A DNA stretch of 64,000 bases from JANPLG01 sp964609085 (GCA_964609085.1 CAZSRZ010000004.1:34565-98564); one strand, 5' to 3'. Counted from the stretch's first letter, positions 43,253-52,663 are shown. Notes: a model not told the origin generated them from the sequence alone. Numbers and translations: made by a program.

Positions 43253-44719
43253 TCAGCGTCTCGGTTGCTCCGACACTGCTGGTAGACCCGGAGTTGCGCT
43301 GCAGCGTTTGCCCGCAGGCATCTGGACGCTGACCGCTCCGGAGCAGAGCTGCCTCCTCAACTGTTCGATACGGTGCCCTAACCCAACGTCCGCGGCGAGA
43401 GCTTCCTCCAGTCGGCCGCAGGAGTAGACGACGGTCGAGTGGGTCTTGCCCCCGAAGTGCCTACCGATGTCCACCAGACTGACACGGCACAGCTCCCGGA
43501 CCAGATACATGGCCACCTGTCGTGCCCGGCTGATGGAGCGAGACCGACCGGGACCGAGAATCGCATCCACCTCAACCTCAAACTCGCGAGCCACCGCGGC
43601 GACGACCAGATCCGGGCCGAGTGTCTCCCGAGTGCGCTCGGCCACGAACGCACTCAGGGCGCGGTGCGCGAGTTCCGGTGAGAATGGGGCACGCGTGAGG
43701 GATGCGAGGGCAATGGTACGGATCAGCGCCGCCTCGAGCACGCGGATGTTGGCAGGAACGGCATTGGCGAGTTGGAAAAGCACCTCCGCAGGCACGGTGA
43801 CGCCCTCAGACAGCGCGCGTCGTTCGAGGATCGCGACGCGGGTTTCCAGCTCGGGTGGCGCTACCTCCACCATCAACCCGCACTCCAGGCGAGAACGCAG
43901 CCGGTCTTCCATCAGATGGAGATCTCGGGGAGGCCGGTCAGCGCAGAGCACGATCTGTCGGGTAGTAAGGAACAGCTCGTTAAACGTGTGGAAGAACTCT
44001 TCGCGGGTGCCGGTCTTGTCGGCGACAAACTGGATGTCATCCACGAGCCAGACATCCACACTGCGGTAGTGCCGTCGGAACTCTTCCTCGCGGTGTTCCC
44101 GGATGCTGTTCACGAAGTGCGTGGTGAACGTCTCGCCCGATACGTAGGCGATCCGGGCACCTGGTTTCTCCTTACGTCGAGCGTGACCGATCGCCTGAAG
44201 GAGATGGGTCTTCCCTAGCCCCACGCCCCCGTAGATGAAGAGCGGATTGTACTCCTGCCCTGGCCGCGCTGCTACCGCCGTCGCCGCCGCGTGGGCAAAT
44301 CGGTTGCTTCCGCCAACGACGAACGAGTCGAACGTGTACTTTTCTCCGATAGGCAGCGATGGGAACCGATGGGATGCTGCTCTCGATGAGGCGGCCTCAG
44401 GCAGCGACTTGCGCGTCGGTGCTGGCCTGCTTTCCACTTCTTGCCGCACCGTCACCTCCAGCGAGGTGAGCCCGGGATCGAGGTCGCGCAGAATCCCGCG
44501 GAGGGCGGACGAATACTTGCGGACGATCCACTCCCGCGCAGTGCCGTTGCCGACGGTGACCCGGAACACGCCCGCCTGCCGCAGCTCCGCCCTCGCGTCG
44601 CCCAGCCAGCTCTCAACGGCTTCGCTTCCAAGATGATCTCTTGCGGCGTCCAACGCCGCTTCCCAAAGGGTCCTCTCTTTGTCCAGCTCATCCATATCGA
44701 GATGCAACTGTTTACTCAT
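43253..44719 (-). CDS. dnaA: Chromosomal replication initiator DnaA
   Basis: AAA+ protein that binds and melts oriC. 488 residues: the N-terminal interaction domain (to about 90), a linker, then domain III starting KYTFDSFVVGGSNRFAHAAA with Walker A GGVGLGKTHLLQAIGH and Walker B WLVDDIQFVADK. Domain IV has the DNA-reading motif GGKTHSTVVYSCGRLEE and VAMYLVRELCRVSLVDIGRHFG. A 40-residue C-terminal extension (to SEQPRR) is longer than usual. dnaN and recF do not follow, so the usual replication operon is broken up. The ATG at 44719 has no strong Shine-Dalgarno. Confidence 0.96.
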   Translation of the reverse strand: MSKQLHLDMDELDKERTLWEAALDAARDHLGSEAVESWLGDARAELRQAGVFRVTVGNGTAREWIVRKYSSALRGILRDLDPGLTSLEVTVRQEVESRPAPTRKSLPEAASSRAASHRFPSLPIGEKYTFDSFVVGGSNRFAHAAATAVAARPGQEYNPLFIYGGVGLGKTHLLQAIGHARRKEKPGARIAYVSGETFTTHFVNSIREHREEEFRRHYRSVDVWLVDDIQFVADKTGTREEFFHTFNELFLTTRQIVLCADRPPRDLHLMEDRLRSRLECGLMVEVAPPELETRVAILERRALSEGVTVPAEVLFQLANAVPANIRVLEAALIRTIALASLTRAPFSPELAHRALSAFVAERTRETLGPDLVVAAVAREFEVEVDAILGPGRSRSISRARQVAMYLVRELCRVSLVDIGRHFGGKTHSTVVYSCGRLEEALAADVGLGHRIEQLRRQLCSGAVSVQMPAGKRCSATPGLPAVSEQPRR

Positions 44720-45234
44720 TGGTTACTTTTGTTCGCTTGACTACGATAGGCTGGGCGAAGAACCACCTGTCGGTGGATTCACCGCCTCGGATTGAGGTCG
44801 AGTCTAGGCGGCGAGGCACCGCACGTTGACCCGGAAGTGTGGGAGGAGTTGTCCAAGCGCAAGCGATGCTGTCGGCGTTCGTTCGGATCCGCCGGAGCCG
44901 AACCGCCCTGCCCACGAAGCCACAAGCCAGGTCGTCTCGCCGCCTCGAACAACGCGAATACGCGTTCGGTTTAGGCAGATCGGACTTACGTGAGACCCCG
45001 CCGCTGGGGCCGGCCGGGGGCATTCGGGAACACCCCATCGGTCGCCTTGGACGGATTAACTATGTCTTAGTCGGCCGTGATCTTCGCGCCCCTGAGCGTG
45101 GCAAATGGTGTACGCTTGACGTGCCCGGACCTTGCCCGTCCTTCGTGCGTGGAGCCGGATTTCGTGCCTGGAAAGGCTTCTCAAGGAGCGCGGCCAGCCC
45201 CGGATTCGGGGCTCGATTGAGCCCTCCGCGAGCC
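44720..45234. other. Gene-free region upstream of dnaA, candidate replication origin
   Basis: 515 bases with no credible gene. I found no cluster of consensus DnaA boxes; the nearest match is TTGTCCAAG at 44849-44857 (7 of 9). There are short palindromes, for example AACGCG/CGCGTT at 44951-44966 and CCACC/GGTGG near 44763, and alternative hairpins at the right end. AT-rich patches are small. Position next to dnaA suggests origin or promoter function, but the sequence itself is weak evidence. Confidence 0.35.
45196..45224 (-). terminator. Mutually exclusive hairpins downstream of the YdcF-like gene
   Basis: AGCCCC/GGGGCT (45196-45213) and GGGCTC/GAGCCC (45209-45224) overlap, so only one can form at a time. 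They begin 11 nt past the stop codon. This could be a terminator or an attenuator before dnaA. Confidence 0.4.
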
Positions 45235-46104
45235 CTAAAGCCACCCTCTGAGCCGGTAGACCTGATACCCAACGGCTTCGTGGAGCCAATCCCGGAAGGC
45301 TTCGAGCCGATCATCGGGTGAGCCGAGATTCGCGAGGTCGTAGCGGCCCTCGGGGCAAGGCGAGCAGATGACCTTCACGCCGGCAGCTTCAAACGCCGCC
45401 GCCGCCCGGCGCATGTGCACCGGGTGGCTAACCAGGATGATCCGCTTCCAGCCCTTCTCACCCGCTTTCAGCGCCACGGCAACCGCCTCGTCGTGAGTGT
45501 CTTCGGCGAGCCCAACATCGGCAATCGGGTAGGAGATCCTCAGCCGGTCCATCTGCCGCCGCACCGCCGGGACGGCGGAGTAGTTCAGTCCGGTCCGGCG
45601 AGCCCAAATCATCGTCCCGGCGTAATCCTGGCGGAGCAGCTCCAGACAGTGAAGAATCCGGCTGCGCGATGGTTCGGTCAACGTGCCATCGCTTTGCATG
45701 TCGATGTTCAGCACGGCGACAGCTTCCACGGGTTCCAGACGATCTACCCGAAGTGATCCCTTGACGGCCCAGGCCGCGATCGGGGTGTACATGATCAGCA
45801 ACAGGGCGACGCACACCGCGGCGGAGAGAACTCCGAAGAGAACCCTGGCACGAGTGCGAGCGACCAGCGCGGACGCCAGACCGACGAGGAGCACCATGTG
45901 CGGGGAGCGGAAGTCCGGAATCGCGTCGATGCCCAGACGGAGCAAGGCGGTCCAGACCAGCACCCCCAGGATAAAGCCGTAAACCAGGTTCCCCCAGTTG
46001 ACGCGCTTTCGACGCGGCGCCGCAAGCGGCTCAGGCGAGAGTTCTCGCGGGGTGGCCGAGGCCGGGTCCCAGTGATCGGCGCGGATCGGTTGACTTCGCT
46101 GCAT
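45235..46104 (-). CDS. YdcF/DUF218-family membrane protein
   Basis: 289 residues from the ATG at 46104 (a GTG at 46122 is the alternative). Cytosolic Pro-rich start, then three membrane helices between about 40 and 115. The C-terminal DUF218 domain has AVAVLNIDMQSDG, AEDTHDEAVAVALKAGEKGWKRIILVSHPVHMRRAAAAFEAAG in split form: the segment T-x-D-E-A followed by ILVSHPVHMRRA is the family core. Relatives (SanA, YdcF) act in envelope barrier function, possibly on a phosphate- or nucleotide-linked substrate. The first strand has VLNID instead of the usual VLGGG, so ligand binding may differ. Confidence 0.8.
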   Translation of the reverse strand: MQRSQPIRADHWDPASATPRELSPEPLAAPRRKRVNWGNLVYGFILGVLVWTALLRLGIDAIPDFRSPHMVLLVGLASALVARTRARVLFGVLSAAVCVALLLIMYTPIAAWAVKGSLRVDRLEPVEAVAVLNIDMQSDGTLTEPSRSRILHCLELLRQDYAGTMIWARRTGLNYSAVPAVRRQMDRLRISYPIADVGLAEDTHDEAVAVALKAGEKGWKRIILVSHPVHMRRAAAAFEAAGVKVICSPCPEGRYDLANLGSPDDRLEAFRDWLHEAVGYQVYRLRGWL

Positions 46105-46194
46105 GGCTTCTACGCCGAGCACGGCACGGCGTTACTGGTGAAGTGCCGCAAACGGGCGGTATCTGCAGGCAATTCAATGCCCGCTGTACACAAA

Positions 46195-46223
46195 GGAAGG
46201 GGCCCGCGGCGCGGACCCCTTCC
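46195..46223 (-). terminator. Intrinsic terminator of the SBBP propeller gene
   Basis: The long stem GGAAGGGG ... CCCCTTCC is extended by CCGCG/GCGG pairs. On the minus strand it is followed by TTTGTGT. It starts 24 nt after the stop codon. Confidence 0.75.
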
Positions 46224-46247
46224 TCGTTGGTCGATGCCCGCGCGAGG

Positions 46248-48836
46248 CTAGATGTCGCCCGGATCCTTCACCTTGCCGAACAGGGTGACCTTGGTGCAGG
46301 CATAGGTGCCGGGAAGCGTCGTGGCAATGATCACCACGCCTCGGCCACGAGTGCCGCGAGTGGGATCGAACTGGATGTAGATGAAACGGCATTGGCCAGG
46401 AGCGAGGACTGCTTGAACGAAGCCCGAGACGTTCTCGAAGGGTCCCTGGACGTCAACGATGCGGAACGCGATGGGCTGGCGACCGGTGTTGCAGATCTTG
46501 ATCTTGCCGATCGGGCGCTCGCCATCTCGGCTTTCGAGCCGGAGGTGGCGCGGGCTGATGGTGACCGAAGCATCCCGGGGTTGGCGGTCGCCGTACTTGG
46601 CGATGAAGCCATCCATCCCACCAGCGAGGTTTCGCTGGAACGGCTCCTGACGCCCGACGGTGAAGTCCTTCGACTCGGTGCCGCCCACAACGTAGACATT
46701 GCCGTAGTCGTCCAGCGCGAGATGGTTGGCGGCGTCATCCTTACGGCCGCCGAGGGCGTGCTTGAAGAGCACCGCCGTTCCGGCGCTATTGAACTGCTGC
46801 ACAAAGGCGTCCCCGCCGTCCAGCCGAGAAACGCGGGGCCCGCGATTGTCGAACTTGGCCCCACCACAGACCCACGCCCGGTTCTTGTCGTTCACCGCGA
46901 CACCGGTGACGAAGTCTGTCTGGGGACCGCCGATGAAGCTCAGGAACTCCATGCTGGTGGCGTTGGTGCTCAAGCGCAGCAGGAACCCGTCGCAATCGCC
47001 GCCCTTAAAGCCGTTCACCGGCACCGGAGCCGAGGGGAAGTTGCGCGAGTTGGTCGCCCCGCCCACGTAGGCACGTCCCAGTACGTCCACATCAATGGCG
47101 TTGCCCTGATCGTTGTTGAGACCGCCCAGGAAAGTGGAGTAGACGAGAGCGCTACCCGCTGGGTTGACCTTCACGGCGAAAGCATCGGACTTTTCCACGG
47201 CGACTTGCAGCGGACGGTTGAGGGGGAAGTTGAGCGCATCGGTGGCACCGGTCACATAGGCGTTGTCGAGCGCGTCCAGAGCGATGTCATTGGCGAAGTC
47301 ATTGCCTTCGCTCTTGAAAGTGGGCCCGCCACCGAGGAACGAAGAGTAGGTGAAGCCCGTGCCGGCGGCGTTGACCTTGGTCACGAACCCGTCGGAATTC
47401 CCACCGCCGAAGAGCGGCTGGAAGGCGCCCGGCGTGCTGGGGAAGTCATCGGAATCGGTGATGCCGGCAACGTAGGCATTGCCGTCAGCGTCCAGGTCTA
47501 TTCCGCGCCCCTCTTCGTTGAAGATCCCGGGGGAGCCGGGCAGCGGACCGTTGCCCGGCGGAAAGTCGAGGCGGCCGGTGTTCGGTAATCCCGCGCTGCC
47601 GCCAAGGTAGGTGGAGTAGAGCAGGCTGGACCCGTCCGGGCTCAGCTTGGTGACAAAGCCGTCTCCATTCCCACCCGCCGAGGGCTGCGCGCAACCGAGA
47701 GTGGTCGGGAAGTCCGGCGAGTCGGTATAGCCGGTAACGAAAGCGCTGCCGGTGAGGTCGACCTTGATGGCGTTGCCGCGGTCGACACCCGGGCCGTCTG
47801 CGTCCAATCCGCCCCCCAGGTAGGTGGAGTAGATGATGGAGCAGTTACCGGGGTCGATACACGTGACAAACGCATCGAAATCTTCGCGCAGGCTGGGCTG
47901 GAACACCCCGAGCGTCACCGGGAAATCGATGGAGTTGGTCCACCCGGTGAGGTAGCAATTCCCGAAGGCATCGGATGACACACCGATCGCCTCGTCCTCA
48001 AGCAGGCCGCCGATGTAGGTGGTGTAGGTGAGGACCGGATCAATCACGAGAGGGCGCGATCGATCGTAACGCCCCAAGGCGAAACCTACGAGACCCCCCG
48101 CATCGATCCGGTAGGACGCGGCCACGGTCTCGCGGCGCCCGTTCCGCTCCTGGTAGACCTTCGGGGCGGCGTGGCGCACGTCCCCAGCGGGCGTCGGCAC
48201 GACGATGTCCCCGCGGTCAAGACGGATAGCGGCAGGCCGGCCACCCACATCGCGGAACGAGAGGCGGGCCTGGGCCGGATTTGCGCCTGGGGACACCAGC
48301 AGGTCGTACTCCACATGCCGGCCAGTTCCGTAGACCCGCGCGTCAATGCCGGGGTAGAGACCTTCGTAGCGCACGGCACTGTAGGTGGGCACCCGTCGCT
48401 GCCAACGCGCGCTGTCCCTTCCCTTCAGATAGTTCACCCGAGAAACAGGCGCCCCCTCGGCGGAGATCCGAGGATTCCGAGCGGAGCCCGCGAACCCCAT
48501 GCGGACCACGCCGCGACGGGGTTGACCCGCAGCCGTGCGGGAGCGAACATCCATCACGATTTCGTTCGCACTAAGGAAGACGTGCTGACCCGCGGCTCGG
48601 GCAAGGAAGCGCACACGGTTGTCCGTCTGCCCACGGTTCTCTTCGAACGCGAGGGGGATTCGGCTCAAGAGTTGGTCCGGGGTTTCCTGCGCCGCACCGC
48701 GGCTCGTCTTCGCAGCGGTGACGGCCTCACTGCGTGAGGCAGCCAATGCCCATGTAACGCCCAGAAGACTCAGGGCAATCACGGCGGCGCGGCGCGAGGG
48801 ACGGGTCATGCTGTTGCTACTCATCGCGGAGATCAT
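46248..48836 (-). CDS. Secreted SBBP-repeat beta-propeller protein
   Basis: 862 residues. After the signal peptide (AVIALSLLGVTWALA) comes a domain with PLAFEENRGQTDNRVRFLAR and SYRIDAGGLVGFALG that precedes SBBP repeats in many bacteria. About nine repeats follow with the form TYLGG-x-x-D-x-x-x-x-I-x-x-D-x-x-G-N-x-Y-V-x-G-x-T-x-S-x-DFP. Insertions lengthen two of them. The last 120 residues (RHLRLESRDGERPIGKIKI, FIYIQFDPTRGTRGRG) are an Ig-like beta-sandwich, probably for cell attachment. No catalytic motif is visible. ATG codons at 48836, 48824 and 48809 are possible starts; none has a clear ribosome binding site. Confidence 0.9.
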   Translation of the reverse strand: MISAMSSNSMTRPSRRAAVIALSLLGVTWALAASRSEAVTAAKTSRGAAQETPDQLLSRIPLAFEENRGQTDNRVRFLARAAGQHVFLSANEIVMDVRSRTAAGQPRRGVVRMGFAGSARNPRISAEGAPVSRVNYLKGRDSARWQRRVPTYSAVRYEGLYPGIDARVYGTGRHVEYDLLVSPGANPAQARLSFRDVGGRPAAIRLDRGDIVVPTPAGDVRHAAPKVYQERNGRRETVAASYRIDAGGLVGFALGRYDRSRPLVIDPVLTYTTYIGGLLEDEAIGVSSDAFGNCYLTGWTNSIDFPVTLGVFQPSLREDFDAFVTCIDPGNCSIIYSTYLGGGLDADGPGVDRGNAIKVDLTGSAFVTGYTDSPDFPTTLGCAQPSAGGNGDGFVTKLSPDGSSLLYSTYLGGSAGLPNTGRLDFPPGNGPLPGSPGIFNEEGRGIDLDADGNAYVAGITDSDDFPSTPGAFQPLFGGGNSDGFVTKVNAAGTGFTYSSFLGGGPTFKSEGNDFANDIALDALDNAYVTGATDALNFPLNRPLQVAVEKSDAFAVKVNPAGSALVYSTFLGGLNNDQGNAIDVDVLGRAYVGGATNSRNFPSAPVPVNGFKGGDCDGFLLRLSTNATSMEFLSFIGGPQTDFVTGVAVNDKNRAWVCGGAKFDNRGPRVSRLDGGDAFVQQFNSAGTAVLFKHALGGRKDDAANHLALDDYGNVYVVGGTESKDFTVGRQEPFQRNLAGGMDGFIAKYGDRQPRDASVTISPRHLRLESRDGERPIGKIKICNTGRQPIAFRIVDVQGPFENVSGFVQAVLAPGQCRFIYIQFDPTRGTRGRGVVIIATTLPGTYACTKVTLFGKVKDPGDI

Positions 48837-49118
48837 TCTCTAGGTCGGCGGGGTCAACGGGCGGACTATGGGGGTTTCAGCGGGGCTGGGAACGTTCCAC
48901 ACACCAGAGGGCCAATCCCCACCGGAGGGTGGCTAGGACCAAGGGCGCATCCATTTCGGGCACGTACGGCCGGGCCTCTCAACCCACACGGGAGAGAGCT
49001 TGTTTTGCGATTCACCGCGCGTACCACCTGATTCCTGCTCCCTCACCGTGGAAACAGGCAAAAAGATGGTTGGGGACGACGAGGCCGCGGTTCCGAGCCT
49101 CCCTTAGAATACTGTCGG

Positions 49119-50330
49119 CTACCGCGGGATGGAACCCTGTACGGGATTAGCTCCCGCTTCCATCCAAGTATCGCCCATCGCGGCAGCTCTTCCAAACGAT
49201 GGCCAGGCGAGGAGGACAATCGCCGGCAATAACCACACCGAGGTCAGCATGATCAGGGTGCCCGGATCCCCTGCGGCGACCACCTCCAGGGGCGCATTGC
49301 CTGCGGCCTTGAACCCGGTAAGCACGGGCCTGACGAGCTGCGGAGTCCAACCAGCCTGCAGCACGGGGACGCCGCAGAGGGCGGTCAAGCCGAGCTGCAC
49401 CGCATGGGCCAGGATCCCCGGCCAGGCGCTGCGGAATCGGTGGGTGAGCGCCACAAGCAACAGCACGCCGGCGAAGATCGGGAGCAGCGCCGCCGGTGCT
49501 CTGAACACGTACGGATGCCCCGCACGAAGCACCGTGCCGAGCACGGTCGCAACCGCGACCGACGCGGTTACTCCCCAGCGTCGGCGCACGATTTCAGGCA
49601 CGAAAGCCCGCGCCACTGCTCCTTCGCTGGCCGCGAACGGCAGCATCGCCAGCGACGCCAGACACCCCCATCCGAGCAGCATCGGCAGGGGTTGGATGGG
49701 GGTCAGGGCCAGTTGACCCCGAGCCGCCAGCAGCCCTACGCCGGCGGCGAACCAGAGGGCTCCAAGTGCGATGCCCACCAACCACCCCCACCGGGGAACG
49801 ACACCGCCACCCAACCCCAACTCCCGCAGCGGCCGGGGGTCCAACAATTGCGCTCCGCCGCCCGCGGTGAGCAAGAGGGAGACGAATCCCAGCATGCCCC
49901 CGAGGATGAAAAGCACCAGCCAGAGTTGGCTCCCCAATCCCGTCAGGCTCATCGCGTCGGCGATGTCGACGGGCCGACCCAGGAGGGCCATGGCCGTCTT
50001 GGTTGCGAGCAGCGGAAACCCGGCAATCAAGTTGCCGGCGGGGATGGAGCCGATGATCAGCAGGAGCCCCATCACGATTCGAAGTGCGCCGACGCGCGGC
50101 AACGTCGACGATTCCAGTCGCGCTCCACTCCCCTCGACGGAAACGACATCCTCGAGATGCTGCGCGACCGCTCGAATCGGCGCAGGACGGATGCCTGTAG
50201 CCAGCACGAGACAGGGCTCGCAGAAACGGCGGCCCGCGTGCGTAGTGAGGCAGCCGACGCAGTGCTCGACGCCACAATAGTCGCACTTTCCGGCCGCCGG
50301 CTGTCGAGGGTGGTTGGGGCAGTCAGGCAC
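49119..50330 (-). CDS. B-box zinc finger fused to a CPBP-like multi-pass membrane domain
   Basis: 403 residues from a GTG at 50330. The first 45 residues carry CPNHPRQPAAGKCDYCGVEHC then CLTTHAGRRFCEPC, a treble-clef/B-box type zinc finger. About eight hydrophobic segments follow. The region SEGAVARAFVPEIVRRRWG, then LRAGHP, then HAVQL lines up by spacing with the EE-x3-R, F-x3-H and H-x3-N motifs of CPBP (Abi) intramembrane proteases, but the first Glu and the Asn are replaced. That points to a non-catalytic or divergent member. It starts 3 nt after the PHP-gene stop, so it is co-transcribed with it. Confidence 0.65.
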   Translation of the reverse strand: MPDCPNHPRQPAAGKCDYCGVEHCVGCLTTHAGRRFCEPCLVLATGIRPAPIRAVAQHLEDVVSVEGSGARLESSTLPRVGALRIVMGLLLIIGSIPAGNLIAGFPLLATKTAMALLGRPVDIADAMSLTGLGSQLWLVLFILGGMLGFVSLLLTAGGGAQLLDPRPLRELGLGGGVVPRWGWLVGIALGALWFAAGVGLLAARGQLALTPIQPLPMLLGWGCLASLAMLPFAASEGAVARAFVPEIVRRRWGVTASVAVATVLGTVLRAGHPYVFRAPAALLPIFAGVLLLVALTHRFRSAWPGILAHAVQLGLTALCGVPVLQAGWTPQLVRPVLTGFKAAGNAPLEVVAAGDPGTLIMLTSVWLLPAIVLLAWPSFGRAAAMGDTWMEAGANPVQGSIPR

Positions 50331-50333
50331 GGC

Positions 50334-51722
50334 TCACCGCAGGCAGATCGGGTTGGAGTAGATCCAGGGACGAGGTTGGCCCGCCAACGTCACCCAGGCC
50401 TCGACCCGGTAGACTCCGGGCTCGGTGACCGCCCACTCTGCCCGGCGGCCCTGCGCCGACCGCAGCTCAGCCCCGTTGCGCATGAGTCGCCAGCGGCAAT
50501 CAAGGGGCGATTCCGTCCGCAGTCGATAGCCGACGACCGCCTGACCGAACTCGCCCATCTCCAGCCATCGGCCGCCCTTCTCCGCTCGGAATTGGAACCC
50601 CGTAGGGTCGGCGATCCAGTCGAACGCCACGTAGGCTCGTCCTGCCAGCAGCGCCTCGAACAGGGAATCCTCTCGGGCATCTTTCCGGGCATCCTTCGCC
50701 ATCAGGTGGGTGTTGACATAGCCCATCGAGACGTCGTACGGGTCGAGCAACTGTCGGAGCAAGACGCCGTCCGCTTTCGGCGAGGAAAAGAGGAGCTTGG
50801 GGAGATTCCTGGCCGGGAATTCGCCGACCGGCTTCTCCAGGGCGTCGCGAATCTGGATCGTCTCCCCCACGGAAGTGAAGGAGAGTCCGACGTTTTGGTG
50901 CGAGTCGTTGCCGGCGATTCCAACGACCCGCTTGCCTGAACCCGAGGCCTGGAGGGTGAGCTGGTCCCATCGCTGCATCACCGCGGTCTGCTCGTCGAAG
51001 ATGGCGGCAAAGGCCTCCCTCGGGTATCGGCGGATGGTGTCGAAGAGGTTGAGGATGGAGAGCGGACCCTTGCCGCGGAAGTCACCCAGCACGGATTCGT
51101 AATTGCTGTCGCTGGCATCCGCGTGGGTGTTGTAGATCTCCATCCCGGCAAACGGCGGCAGGAGCCAGTCCGCTTCCGTGCGCCGCTGCTCGGGGTGGGC
51201 GATGAACGCCACGCTCCTGGATTCTGCCAGCCGCTGGAGCACCTCGGCCGCCCCCATGCCCGGCTCCCAGTTTTCGCCCGTTGTCTTCCAGGCGAGCAGG
51301 CCGCAACTCAGCTCCACTCCCGAGATGAACCGCACGCCCCGCCGCTTGCCGGAAATCCCCTCTCGCGCCCAACGGCGATCGGCGGTCGGGTGTTCCGTCA
51401 TGAAAACGGCGACGATGCCGTTCTTGGCGGCTGCGGCGGCGATCTCGTCCGGCGTCCCCCGGCTGTCGTGCGAGAGCCCGGAGTGACAGTGAAGCACGCA
51501 GCGCAGGTCCCGGAATTGGGGATGCCCGTCGATCTCGCGACGCTGTTTACGAATCGTCTCGAGCCCTTGCCGCACCTCCGCCAGGCGGGCCGCGGACATA
51601 CGCTGGGCCAGCGATTCTCGCGGGGAGGCGGGCTCCGGGGCGGCGCGCGGCGCGTCGGACTGCGGCGCCATCAGCCCTACGGCCGTCACCAGTGCACCAG
51701 CGACAACAGCCGGCAGCCTCAT
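50334..51722 (-). CDS. Secreted PHP-domain metal-dependent hydrolase
   Basis: 462 residues with a signal peptide (MRLPAVVAGALVTAVGLMAP). The PHP domain begins at about 75 with CVLHCHSGLSHDSRGTPDEI, followed by VFMTEHPT, FISGVELS, AFIAHPEQ, MEIYNTHAD and VVGIAGNDSHQ. These supply the His/Asp/Glu ligands of a three-metal site. The last 130 residues are beta-sandwich (WRLMRNGAELRSAQG, GVYRVEAWVTLAG). Such PHP proteins hydrolyse phosphoesters; an exported one may act on phosphorylated polymers. The gene downstream starts within 3 nt, and the gene upstream overlaps by 4 nt. Confidence 0.85.
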   Translation of the reverse strand: MRLPAVVAGALVTAVGLMAPQSDAPRAAPEPASPRESLAQRMSAARLAEVRQGLETIRKQRREIDGHPQFRDLRCVLHCHSGLSHDSRGTPDEIAAAAAKNGIVAVFMTEHPTADRRWAREGISGKRRGVRFISGVELSCGLLAWKTTGENWEPGMGAAEVLQRLAESRSVAFIAHPEQRRTEADWLLPPFAGMEIYNTHADASDSNYESVLGDFRGKGPLSILNLFDTIRRYPREAFAAIFDEQTAVMQRWDQLTLQASGSGKRVVGIAGNDSHQNVGLSFTSVGETIQIRDALEKPVGEFPARNLPKLLFSSPKADGVLLRQLLDPYDVSMGYVNTHLMAKDARKDAREDSLFEALLAGRAYVAFDWIADPTGFQFRAEKGGRWLEMGEFGQAVVGYRLRTESPLDCRWRLMRNGAELRSAQGRRAEWAVTEPGVYRVEAWVTLAGQPRPWIYSNPICLR

Positions 51723-52441
51723 CGATCCGGCTCAGGCGGGAACGCCAGCGAGTGCTTCTTTACGGAGCGGTAGCCGTTGTAGGTCTCCACCCGCAACGTG
51801 AAGTCGTAGGTCTCACCCTCCGCGGGCGCGGCTCCGGGGAGCGGAAAGACCACCTCACCTGTTTTTCCCGCCTCCACGCGGAATTCGCGGGTGGTGACGT
51901 CCTGCAGGAATCGGTCGGGGTTCGAGGCCACGATTCGCCCGAAAAGCAGCCGGGTGCTCCAGGGATTCGTCACACGGACTGTCAGTTTCTTGATGCCGGG
52001 GATCACCTCGATCCCCGGTGGGAGGATGCGCACCTTCAAGACGGTGCTGCGTAGACCGGACGGCGTCTCCCCCACAGTGGCGGTCACGGACAGCTCTCCG
52101 GCCGCGTCCGCCCCTGCGGTCACCTTGGGAAAAGTCTTCGCACCATAGGCACCGACCCGACCCGACCAGCGCGGGTCGGGCTTCACGGAGAGCCCCAACG
52201 TCGGTGTGAAGCTGAGCGCGACCTCGCCTCCCTTTTTGGAAGGGCTTGGCACGGCGACCTCCACCGGGTAGGTCTCGCCCGGCGCGAGATCCAGGGTTGC
52301 CGGACGGAAAGCGAAGGCTGGGGGAGCGGTCGGTGCGGGCTTCGCCGGGGCAGTGCCGCCGGTGGGTGTCCGGGGCGTGGGAGCCCCGATTGCAAGGGTC
52401 GTGGTGAGAGTGACCGCCAGGCCCGCACAAAGCCACCGCAT
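51719..52441 (-). CDS. Small secreted beta-sandwich protein
   Basis: 240 residues from the ATG at 52441 (AAGGGAG 8 nt upstream); longer frames to 52642 lack a site. A signal peptide (LCAGLAVTLTTTLAIGA) is followed by a Thr/Pro linker. The remainder is Ig-like beta-strand sequence with ATLDLAPGETYPVEVAVP, IKKLTVRVTNPWSTRLLFG and VETYNGYRSVKKHSLAFP. I recognise no family; it looks like a binding module. Its stop overlaps the ATG of the PHP gene (ATGA), so the two are made together and may form a complex. Confidence 0.6.
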   Translation of the reverse strand: MRWLCAGLAVTLTTTLAIGAPTPRTPTGGTAPAKPAPTAPPAFAFRPATLDLAPGETYPVEVAVPSPSKKGGEVALSFTPTLGLSVKPDPRWSGRVGAYGAKTFPKVTAGADAAGELSVTATVGETPSGLRSTVLKVRILPPGIEVIPGIKKLTVRVTNPWSTRLLFGRIVASNPDRFLQDVTTREFRVEAGKTGEVVFPLPGAAPAEGETYDFTLRVETYNGYRSVKKHSLAFPPEPDR

Positions 52442-52663
52442 CTCCGCAGCTCCCTTCCCGAACACGTCGCCTCCAGCACCGCATTGTACCGCGCCTGCAC
52501 CCGGCCATACCCAGCCGCGCCCGTCCCGGCCCGCCGTCCGCCGAGCAGCTTCAGCGATCGGCTGCACCGGTGAGTCGGCGACCGAGGGTATAGTTCCAGG
52601 GCAACCCCGATCGCCGGTATCTGATTCCGGCACCCGACGCACCAGCCCGCCAGAGGTTCCAGA

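Noticed and set aside
44839..45321. 160-codon plus-strand frame in the gap before dnaA
   Set aside because: No recognisable motif, no ribosome binding site, and it runs into the 3' end of the YdcF-like gene.
48929..49150. 73-codon plus-strand frame between the SBBP and B-box genes
   Set aside because: Random-looking composition without a start signal; the gap of 282 nt holds nothing I can name.
49404..50939. 511-codon plus-strand frame
   Set aside because: Spans the ends of two recognisable minus-strand genes and has a Gln/Arg/His-rich, low-complexity sequence.
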